From Coffea arabica (lineage: Eukaryota > Streptophyta > Magnoliopsida > Gentianales > Rubiaceae), in contig NC_092323.1 in NCBI RefSeq assembly GCF_036785885.1, positions 10,858,501-10,922,500 on the forward strand: a stretch of DNA of 64,000 bases. The letters run 5' to 3'. The notes beneath the pieces were generated by a model, which saw only the letters and a list, made by a program, of their open reading frames with translations, was not told the origin of the DNA and made no database searches. Position numbers and translations under genes: made by a program. Below, in pieces: positions 12,233 through 21,640 of this stretch; within the stretch, counting starts at the first letter, position 1; the number at the start of each line of letters is the position of its first letter.

Positions 12233-14167
12233 ATGGCCACTGAATTCAATAGATTTGCTTTCATGATTCCCTACTTCCAGGTTCTTTGCTTGGCAAATGC
12301 CATTTCTTTTCAGATAACTCGGTTTACTCCTGATTTAAGCGCCATACTCTATCGAGGAGATGCAATAGCTTCAGTTGGAGAAATTGAATTCAACAATGTT
12401 GATTATCTTTATCAGGTTGGTCAAGCTATCTATTCAGAGCCTGTTCCTATCTGGGATTCGCACTCAGGGAAAGTAGCTGACTTCACATCTCATTTCTCCT
12501 TCATCATTGACACTCAAAATCGTACCCGTTATGGCCAGGGGCTTGCTTTCTTTCTTGCTCCTGTTGGTTTTCAAATCCCACCAAACTCAGGTGGTGGATT
12601 TCTAGGACTGTTTAATACCAGCACAAGTGATTCCTCCAAGAACCAGATAGTTTCGGTTGAATTTGATTCGTTTGCAAATCCAGAATGGGATCCTCCTTTT
12701 GAACATGTTGGTATCAACAACAATTCAATTACGTCCTCTATAACCATGTCCTGGAATGCCAGCTTGCACAGTGGAGACCCTGCTGATGCTTGGATCATCT
12801 ACAATTCTTCTATGAAAAATCTGTGTGTTTTCTGGAGTTATGGATCAAGTCCTAACTCTAGTATTTCTTATCAGATAAATTTGAAGGAGATTCTTCCTCA
12901 ATGGGCTGCAGTTGGATTTTCAGCTTCCACAGGTCCGTATGTTGAAAGACATACACTTGAATCATGGGAGTTTAGCTCGAACCTCGATATAGCAAAGACA
13001 CGTGGGAGTAAAGCAAAGAAAATTGGATTAGTTGCAGACTTAACAGCAGCTGAAGCAATCTTGATTGTGGGTGGATTAATAGTAATTGAAGCTTTAAGGA
13101 GAAACAAACAATCTGCTACGGCCAATTTGGAAATGGCTGCCAACTCGACAACTTCTACCAACTATGATTTAGAAAGGGGGGCAGGACCAAAAAAGTTTTC
13201 TTACGAAGATCTTGCTTCAGCTACTAATAATTTCTCGAATGAGAGAAAGTTGGGTGAGGGAGGATTTGGAGAGGTTTACAAAGGTCAACTAGTTGATTTG
13301 AATATTGCAGTGGCTGTGAAGAAGTTCTCAAGGAGTTCTAAGCAGGGGAAACAGCAAAACGTAACTGAAGTGAAGATCATAAGTAGTTTGAGGCATCGAA
13401 ATCTTGTCCAGCTTATCGGCTGGTGCCATGATGAAGGTGAGTTCTTGCTTGTCTATGAATTCATGTCAAATGGAAGCCTAGATACTCATCTATTTGGCAG
13501 GACAAATGTTCTTGGTTGGAGTCAGAGATACAAAATAGTGCTTGGGTTGACATCTGCTTTGCTGTATCTTCATGAAGAGTGGGGACAACGTGTGATGCAC
13601 AGGGATATCAAATGAAGCAACGTAATGCTAGATTCAAGTTGTAGTGCTAAACTTGGAGATTTTGGCTTGGCTAGACTTACAGACCATGAACTAGGACCAC
13701 GATCGACAGGTTTGGCCGGAACATTTGGCTACTTAGCCCCTGAGTATGTAAGCACTGGCAGGCCTAGCATGGAGTCCGATATATATAGCTTTGGGGTGGT
13801 CGCTTTAGAAATTGCCAGCGGAAGGAAGTCGACCGATCCAATGTCGACTCACGAAAAATCTGAAACAGGACTCCTGGAATGGGTTTGGGACTTGTATGGA
13901 TCGGGGAAAGTTTCATCAGCTGTGGAAGGGAGATTAAACAATGATCTTGATCTCAAACAAGTCGAGTGTTTGTTGATAGCAGGCCTGTGGTGTGCTCATC
14001 CGGACAGCAGTCTTAGGCCATCCATAAAACAGGCAATTCAAGTCAGTTTTGAGGCAACACTTCCTAAGCTTCCAACCAAAATACCTGTTCCTATCTATGA
14101 TGTTCCGACATTTAGTTCCTCAGCAAAGCCTTCAGTGACTTACACAAGCATTGATGTGGGTCGTTGA
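12233..14167 (+). pseudogene. L-type lectin receptor kinase (LecRK-IX-like) with one in-frame TGA
   Basis: Intronless single frame of 645 codons interrupted once. Order: signal peptide (residues 1-24, MATEFNRFAFMIPYF then hydrophobic), legume-lectin domain (about 25-250, with SVEFDSFANPEWDP and HVGINNNSI), short juxtamembrane hydrophobic segment (about 280-293, ILIVGGLIVI), and Ser/Thr kinase with GEGGFGEVYKG, VAVKKF, RHRNLVQLIGWCHDE, HRDIK, DFGLAR, GTFGYLAPEY and SDIYSFGVV. The TGA at 13613-13615 replaces the residue after HRDIK, just before SNVMLD, so a truncated product would hold the lectin domain and only the kinase N-lobe side. The membrane segment is short and carries charged residues (VADLTAAEA, IEALRR) where the family has hydrophobic ones. 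Family members bind carbohydrate or extracellular signals at the plasma membrane. Read as a very recent pseudogene; a sequencing error or an allele-specific stop is possible. Confidence 0.85.
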
Positions 14168-14254
14168 AGAAGAATGAGATAATGACACTAATCCTTCCAC
14201 TGTAATTGTTATTGTAAATTATGATTGTATTAGTTTTTTAACTTGTTTTACCTC

Positions 14255-14260
14255 AATAAA
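14255..14260 (+). terminator. Polyadenylation signal of the lectin kinase
   Basis: AATAAA about 90 bp after the TGA stop at 14165-14167. Confidence 0.4.
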
Positions 14261-14279
14261 AGTATCGCTATATCTGGTA

Positions 14280-15300
14280 ATGACTCTCAAGATTCTATTA
14301 GGTTTTCCAATCTTTCTAATGGAATAGTGTGAGCTGACATCTGCTTGATAGGGCAAGGCCCCGTACCATGGTCTGGCTATGAATTCTCTGTCCTTACCCC
14401 TTCAAGAAATAGGCCACAACCCAGAAAGGAAGCGTGTCTTCTCCTCAATGCGATCATTGATTCAATCTTGATGGTTTGTTGTAAGACATGAATGACTAGT
14501 AAGACGCTATGAAATTTGGGGGGAAAAAATTGAGAATCAAGAAGAGTAACTAGAGCAATAAATGCTATTGTTAGATTCACAATCAGACGCTGTAGTTACT
14601 ACAAATTGACATATCATTGTCCTCAAATATATTTACATGGACATACTTGGTTGACGGGAATATTCAAAAAAACTGGACCTTATTAAATTTTAAATAATTG
14701 CTCTACAAAGCTTTTGAAATTTTTTTTTTAAAGTATCACCCCTTATCACGTTAACATATAGATTTGGGCGGGCCACAGAGTGAGAGTTTCATCAAATTGG
14801 AGGGTGGAGCATATAAATTGTGCATTATACACGTGTTCAAAAACAACACTAAACAGTGGATTTTGTGGAGTCGAGGAGGAATTATTACAAATAGATCGGT
14901 GGGATCTGCCAAAAAGTACTGATCGAGTGGTGAGTGGCTAATTCTTTCCGTAGGAGGACAAAAATATGAGTGATGCTTAAACACAGTTGGCGTGTAGTTT
15001 GAAATCAAAGCTTCGAGACTTATTACACCATTTTTTTTTTGGTGAAAGAGACTTATTACACCATGGCTTGACGAGAAGCTATCTATGACGTGGCTTCTGT
15101 CATGTGTGGATGCTTCTCCTTCCTGCAAAGTATACAAAAAACTTCCTCGCTCCTTGCTGTCGTATGCGGATGGGGGCCTCATAAATTCCATTTCAGAAGA
15201 TGATCCAAGGACAAACTTGTGGGAAATGGAACTTGTGAAGCCCCATCAACCGAGTGAAGGGAAAATTGTCTGTGCTTGAAAAATGTTTCTCTTTGTTTGT
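14280..15300. other. Intergenic region, no recognised gene
   Basis: Only short unrelated frames are seen. A 17 bp direct repeat (GAGACTTATTACACCAT, from about 15016 and again from about 15048) flanks a T-run. Confidence 0.35.
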
Positions 15301-15384
15301 GACTTCAAGACTTGATAGTTTGGGAATTGAGATTCAAAGAGAAAAGACGAGCAAACAATACAGATAGCCCGCATGCAAACTTGA

Positions 15385-15575
15385 TTCCTGGAGATTTTTT
15401 CTGTAGGCTCGTTCATTCATGGAGAAAGGGTAACAGGGTAGCTGATGGATTAGCCAAAAAAGAAGTCTAAGGGAGTGGCCAGGACTCAAGATTTTGCAGA
15501 ACTCCTTGGAGAGATCAGGAGCTTTCTGTATGAGGATATGATTTGGGTTTGTGACTCCAGACTGGTAAATAGATA
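15385..15575 (+). mobile_element. LINE (L1-type) RNase H-like remnant
   Basis: The frame around 15405-15470 reads RLVHSWRKGNRVADGLAKKE, which matches the conserved REGN-VADGLAK block at the end of the RNase H domain in plant LINE polyproteins. The following sequence resembles the usual L-x-LL-xD tail in another frame. No reverse transcriptase was seen nearby, so it is a small decayed piece. A host RNase H-like gene fragment is the alternative. Confidence 0.45.
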
Positions 15576-16008
15576 ATGGGATTTTAAGCCCTCCAATGTA
15601 CCCCCAAAAAAAAGGAAAGGAACAGAAGGAAAATTTACTTGTTTGGGAGTTTTAAGTGCAAAGTAAAGAATGCAAAGTGGAAGGAAATGGAGGGGCAGAC
15701 CGGCTAAGAAACTTTTCTTCCAAAAATGGGAAAAAAAGAAGAAGTAAAGTTCCACTTAACCTTCGTAGATTTTTTCAAAATGCCAACTTTATCCATAAAA
15801 TGTTAAACAATAAACTCATACTACAATGTGTCCAAAATCATTTCTTTTCTTTCATAAACTCCCGATCAATTTGAGAAGAAAATCACATCTTTTCTCTTCT
15901 CTACTTTCACAACTTATGTAGAACACACTATTTGCTTCAACCCAGTTACAAGTTACAACATCAAAGGACCACTCTGCATAGAACACCCAAGGACCCGAGG
16001 GAACATGG

Positions 16009-19000
16009 TCAAAATGCTGAGATGAATTTCTGGATCTTTGACTGTGCCCTTTCTTTCTCTTCAGGACCTTCCAGGTCACCAACATTGTCGTGATATTCCT
16101 GTTTCCAAAAATAGTTAATGCAAATCTATGGCAGCCTACCAATATTATTGGGCTTTGTACTCTAAATAAACATAAACAAGTTATTAATATATTTCTTTTT
16201 ATGCAAAAACAAAGTTTCTGAAACCAGCCACTGACCAAGAACCTTAACACCTGATAGTGGCTAAAATTTTAAACCTTCTGTTACACACATCCATTCCTTG
16301 GCATTTCCCACATCGTTACCTCCTTAATGGTATTCAATACAGTCTATTTTCAACAACTTACTCGAAAAAACAGAATTTCATGATAATATTTCCTATCAAA
16401 CAAATGTTTTAGAAAATGAACAAAGAAAAAACAATTTGCATCATCTGTCGAAGAAAAGTTATTTGACAAACATAAGATTACAACAAACATAAGATACCAA
16501 GTTGTGCACATGGGTGCAAATGCCATCTGGATGTTAATTCTATTGATAACAGACACTTGCACCAAATGTAAGATAACTGCCAAACTTTTCATCAGCATAC
16601 AAGTCTATGAACTTCATGCTTATACATGGGACTCCATGAATTTTTTTCCTCAGTGTCTAGTACTTCAAAAACTGACAAGTCTCAATGCTCTTGTCATGTT
16701 GCATCCAAGTTTGTACAAGTCTTCACATGCTTCTATAAGACATGGTATCAAAACTTGCAGAAAGACACCCTCTAACTTGCAGATCAACCATATCAAATCC
16801 ATGCAGTAAATCTTGGAATAGGTAAAATAATGAGTAAACTGGCTACAAAAGTAGCTCAAAAGTGAATACCTGAAGTACGCCCTTGACATCCTTCCTAGAG
16901 AGCTTATTCTGCTTCAATAATAGTTCGATTCTCGTTCTCATCTGAGGATGCCTACATTACAACAATAAATCATCGGGAAAGCATGGGATTAAAGACACCA
17001 GATACAACTACAGTTCAGAAAACAAGCAACTCATTAGACAACAAAACTTACTCAGACGTCCAAAGATGACCAAGAATCACAGCAATTAACTGCACCAGTT
17101 TAAAGAACAAGAGAGAAACATCAGATGATGTTACTGATTATCCAGGGTGATATCCTTATCAAATAAATCAGTAAAAGGTGAATAACTACATATGCAACAA
17201 AACTCATTCAGTTTAGGTACCAGGATAGAAACAAGTCTAAACAATACAATAATAGGTTATTACAAAGCAATAAGTTTGTTCAACCTGAAGAGTATATAGC
17301 CCAGAGTCCAGCTTTCTGTTGTACTTTTCCTCCTCATCCATCTGCAGTTATATTCATGTCATTCATGTTAAACACGGTATGAATAGACAGAAACAGATAT
17401 AAAAAGAAATCTAAACATTGTACAACCTCCAAATCGTCAAGTTCAATATCATTCAATCTTTCTGTCTCTGCTTTCACTCTATTGGAATATCTGGAAAGGG
17501 GTAAAAATGTAGAAAAGTTTAGTATTAGAAAATACTCCTAGCCTCATGAAATAACCATTAGGGACAAATCATCTGCACTCCAAAATAGGGGAAAAGAACT
17601 AGTTTTCTGAGCTCATGGTTTCACCTCATATATAGCTCCATGAGCCGGTCTATCTTTTCACACTCATTCTCCACAAATTTAATTAACAATCTTTCCCTTC
17701 TAGAACCCCTCAAGATTCCACCTGTCATGCGATGAGAATAGAGGTTATACATGTGCATCATACATTTGGCAAAAGTATACTACATTACACAAAATATGCA
17801 ACACAGCCTGTAACCTTATGCTTGTTTCTCTTAATTTCTAGATTAGCTGAATATATAATAACAAGAAATGCTAATATACACTCAGAGGAGAAAAAAACAA
17901 AGTTCATAGAAAATTTGAAAGACATTCACTTGCCTTCTTACCAAATAATGATGCAATTAGTGATATAAGGCGCTCTTCAAGTTCCTCTTTGAAGCCTTTT
18001 TTTTTGTTCTTCTTGCTCACAGGAATCTAACAAAGGTATAATTCAAGTGTTGCATCACTACCAATTTATACTAATATCACAATAAATTGAAACTAAAAGC
18101 GAACATTACACCAGTGACCACATAGAGAGAAAATTATAGGCATTTTAATTGCAACATTTTACAACAGATAAAAGATCCACTGAAATATTTAATCAGAAAA
18201 ATGACAGATCACACCCTAGTTCACATTGAAACACCAAAATGGGAGGGGGGGAAAGGATGAACCAAATAAAGAAATATTGAACCATATATAAATTAATGAT
18301 GATGATGATAATAAATAAATAAATCTAAAATAATGAATGAACATACAGATCACTCGCACACAAGTAGGAGTAGCGAACTTACAAACTCCAAAACGCCACT
18401 CTACATAATATCCAAATTTTTATCTCATTCCAAGTTGTTTATCCTATAACTAAAAATCTGCAGAGTTCAACCACCTCTTTTTCTTTTTTTTTTTTGGTTC
18501 AACCAGTAACCTAGTGATGAAAACCATTTCTCTTTATATAGCTCACGAGTAGCCACGCCATAAGCATAGTGAATGTAGCATTTATAGTAATAACTACTCC
18601 AAAAGCAAATGAAAGCATATAATGCATGGCTAATTTGCTAGTGTAACTCAACACCTATGCTGGAAAAGGGAGAATTGAACTTGCCTTACCCATAAAAGCT
18701 GGAAACGCAGTCTTCAACCCCATCACATCAATAAACCTCTCACAAGCAGGCGGATAATTCGTCATAGCAAAATCCAAGGCCCTGATAGCAGACCCGTAGC
18801 ACAATTTCTTCTGGTTCATAATAATAATCATCAACTCCACCCCCTCGGCCTTCACAAACTTCTCTTTATTTTCCAAAGGCATCAACAAACAACACAAACA
18901 ATCAAACAAATTCTCCACCATTTCCTCTTCATCCCCAGTTTTCGGGTCCCTCGACTTGTACATTGCCACAGCCTGGAGCACAGCATCCACCCCGTTCATC

Positions 19001-19785
19001 TGCCCCAATCGTTTCTGATTCGCCATGCTATTCTGCAACAAAATCGCCAAAATCTCTGAAGCATACTGCTTATTACTGTCAAACTCCCTCACCTTAATCT
19101 TCCCAACCAACCATTTCAGCAATTTCGTCCTCTCGCAGACCAATTCCGCCACCGCCGGCTTGATTTCAATCAAATTCTCAATAGTCGACAGAGTACTATA
19201 AATAGCCGCTGATTCATCAGGGTCGGATTCGGACAACCGACTCAAATTCTGAACCAAAAGCTCCAGTGCATTGTTCTCAATTAAGGCATCGACTAGAACA
19301 TTCGCCGGCTCGTCCTTCTCCTCGCCGTCAAAAACGTCCTCGTCTGTGAGGTCTTGGATGAGCGAAACGGCGTCAATTGCGATATCGGTGTTGTCGTGGT
19401 TGAGCAGCTGAGTAATGGAAGCGACGGTGCCGAGGGACACGAGCTCCGGGTAAAGTTCGGGTCCACCGGCGAGGATTTTGAGCTTCTCGATTTCTTCATG
19501 GAGCTCGACTTCGGAGTCCGCGAACTTCTCGGGTTGGTCCGGATATTTCAATCGCGCGGCGGTGTTGTCTTTCAATCGCCGTTCGAAGGCCAGTACGAGC
19601 TTCTTTAGGGTTTTAATGTCGAGAGCTTCGACGGGGTTCTGCTGAGATTTTTCTAGGGCTTCGAGTAAAGAGAGGTCTATTTCTTCGCCATTGGAGGGGG
19701 CGGAGGCGGAGCGTCCGTCGTCGTCACCGTTGTCGTAGTCGGAGTAGTCGCGTTTCCTCTTCGCAGCGTGGTTCGCGACCTCCAT
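16009..19785 (-). CDS. CTNNBL1: Beta-catenin-like protein 1 (CTNNBL1), armadillo-repeat spliceosomal protein
   Basis: Complete eight-exon gene for a 537-residue protein, close to the family's usual 530-565. Exons on the minus strand: 19785-18685, 18026-17942, 17721-17625, 17490-17427, 17341-17285, 17089-17052, 16951-16870, 16098-16009 (TGA 16011-16009). The N-terminus has a basic KRKRDYSDYD nuclear-localisation-like stretch, then the CTNNBL1 helical/ARM fold with LYPELVSLGTVASITQLLNH, DLTDEDV, ENLIEIKPAVAELVC, NGVDAVLQAVAMYK and CYGSAIRALDFAMTNYP. The end holds RVKAETERL and VGDLEGPEEKERAQSKIQKF. In animals the protein associates with the PRP19/CDC5L spliceosome complex, and a nuclear splicing role is inferred for the plant protein. 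Intron 1 uses a GC donor (AAG|GCAAGT), required because only that join gives MGK-IPVSKKNKKK in frame. The start is the first ATG. Confidence 0.93.
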
Positions 19786-20050
19786 TGTTGGGAAGAGTGT
19801 GTTTCTCAGCTCTGCTGATTTGATAACGATTTTGGACGATTCTAAGGTTGGCTTAGATTAATGGATGGAGATTATTGGGCTCAGATTCAGCGATAAGGTT
19901 GCGTGAGAACATTAGTGATCTGTTCCTTAATCCACGGCCCATCTGGTATTGGGTGCCCAACCCATTCCCTTTCTGCAGAGAATGTACATTTTCCCTTTTT
20001 ATTCCATTGAGATGAATGAAACCTACCAAAACTCTTCACCAGATTGTGCT
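19786..20050 (-). promoter_or_regulatory. 5' UTR / promoter region of CTNNBL1
   Basis: Short upstream region between the CTNNBL1 start codon and the target duplication of the Mutator-like element. The transposon lies only 266 bp upstream of the ATG, so it may sit within the promoter. No clear TATA box was seen. Confidence 0.35.
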
Positions 20051-20059
20051 TAAATCGTT
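20051..20059. repeat. Target-site duplication, left copy (9 bp)
   Basis: TAAATCGTT directly before the element; the identical 9-mer follows the right end at 26174-26182. Nine base pairs is the typical Mutator-superfamily duplication. Confidence 0.9.
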
Positions 20060-20340
20060 GGGCAAATCGCCAATTTGGTCCCTAAACTTTTTCACTTAAA
20101 CCAATTTAGTCCTTCACGGTTTTTTTTCACCAATTTAGTCCTCAAACAATTTTATCAAGTCCAATGTAGGACTTTTTGGGCGGCGCCACCACATTTTATG
20201 TATTTTTCACGGCAGACCAGGGGTATAATTGGAATGACAGGTATAATTGTCTAAACACCTTGACTAGAATGGCAGCTCTGTCACGATTAGCAAAAGAAAC
20301 CCCTGCAAATCGACTTCTTCAGAGCTCATGGGAATTAGGG
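20060..20340 (+). repeat. Left terminal inverted repeat of the MULE
   Basis: Starts GGGCAAATCGCCAATTTGG. It matches the reverse complement of 25893-26173 with three mismatches by eye (GGTCCCT/GGTTCCT, GGCAGACC/GGCGGACC, CATGGG/CATAGG). It contains the start codon of the GRF protein gene at 20269 and presumably its promoter. Confidence 0.92.
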
Positions 20341-21014
20341 CAGAAACTTCGACAAGCAGAACTGAGGGAGAGACTTCGACAAGCAGGTGAAATGCAATCA
20401 AGCAGAAATTTCGACAACTCCGCCTCAAGTTTATGTAGCAGCCAACACTCAAATCTGGATAGCCGAGTAAGTGGGCATTCGGCAAGGGTGAAGGGAGAGA
20501 GGGTAGAATTCTACAATGGGAATGAAGCAGTAATTTGCCATTGCCGTGAAGAATGTAGAATTGTAACTTCATGGACAGTGACGAACCCAGGCAGAAGATT
20601 TCATGGATGCATAAATTATGGGGTAATTTTTACAATTAATCACGACATATAACTTGTATATTTTGATGTATTATATAATTTACTACAACTAATAGCTGGA
20701 ATTAATGGTCATTGTAGACCCCAAAAGCCTGCAATTATTTTCTGTGGTATGATCCACCTATGCAACAGATGACAAAAAATATGATGGCGAGAATTTTGAA
20801 GAATTTGAGGAAAGCTGAGGAAGAAAATAATTTCATGAAAATTGAAATGTGTAAGCTTGAAGAAGAGAACAAGGCGCTCAAAAGTGAAATTAGGAAGTTG
20901 AAAGCAGCAAGGAAGTGGCTAATGCTGGTCGTGGTTTGCATATGTATTATGGTTATTGCTGTACTATTACCCAGTGGCAATGAAAGGAATGTCAACTTAA
21001 AAATGCTACATTAG
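20269..21014 (+). CDS. MULE accessory gene: GRF zinc finger, coiled coil and membrane anchor
   Basis: Two exons, 20269-20622 and 20718-21014 (GGG|GTAATT donor, TTGTAG acceptor), give 216 residues. N-terminus with RQAELRERLRQAGE-type helix; GRF-type zinc finger about 90-130 (CHC-REEC, TSWTVTNPGRRFHGC, then C-NYFLWYD), with candidate zinc ligands C90, C92, C114 and C123; coiled coil about 140-182 (EEENKALKSEIRKLK); one transmembrane helix about 185-202 (WLMLVVVCICIMVIAVLL); short polar tail. The same order is found in plant uncharacterised proteins of the At4g04775-like type. GRF fingers in other proteins (for example APE2, NEIL3, TOP3A) bind single-stranded nucleic acid; the role here is unknown. 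The start is the first real ATG and lies inside the terminal repeat, so the first 24 codons are repeat sequence. It could be a captured host gene or a standing second gene of this MULE lineage. Confidence 0.82.
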
Positions 21015-21640
21015 ATGTTCCTGTATGAAGTTAGAAGTTGAGTAATTGCTTCATGTAATTTGAATGCTGTAATGTTGGAATGTAGACATGGGTGTATGGA
21101 ACATGTTTATGCATTAAAATGGAACATTGTCTCGAATGATGTTTTTGTAAATTAATCGAGAGATTTTGTCAGTTGTTGCTGGGCACATTTACTGAAACGA
21201 AATGGCTATAAAATGATTGAGAGATTTTGTCAGTTGTTGGGCATATTACCTTGAAAGATGTCTTTGTTAAAATTTAACAGAGATTCACCTCAAGTTGTAT
21301 AAAAAATTTGACAGCATTTCATCCTAAATTTCGATAATCCCTACTCGCACAAATACCCCATATAAACTGCTAAACAACAAGAAGAAAGTCAAAGTAAATG
21401 GTATAGGAAGAGTGCGAATAGAAGTTCATAGTCATCAACATAGGTTCGACATTACCAATATAGCAGGCTGCATTTTACTTCAGCATTGAATTCGTTTTAG
21501 ACAAAATGCAGCCACATCAAATGTACAAAACAGAATCGTATTGTTAATCCAATTAGTATCCATTGACAAAACAGAAGCTCTTAATGTACAAAACAGAGCA
21601 TATCCCACAAAATAGAAGTCTGTTGTATTCCCAAGCTCCA
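21015..21640. other. Space between the two convergent MULE genes
   Basis: 626 bp AT-rich stretch between the two stop codons, presumably containing both polyadenylation regions. A short direct repeat (GAGAGATTTTGTCAGTTGTTG at about 21160 and 21220, with one base differing near the end) is visible. No other gene is seen. Confidence 0.5.

Noticed and set aside
20176-20268. Longer start for the MULE GRF protein
   Set aside because: The upstream frame has no ATG; 20269 is the first.
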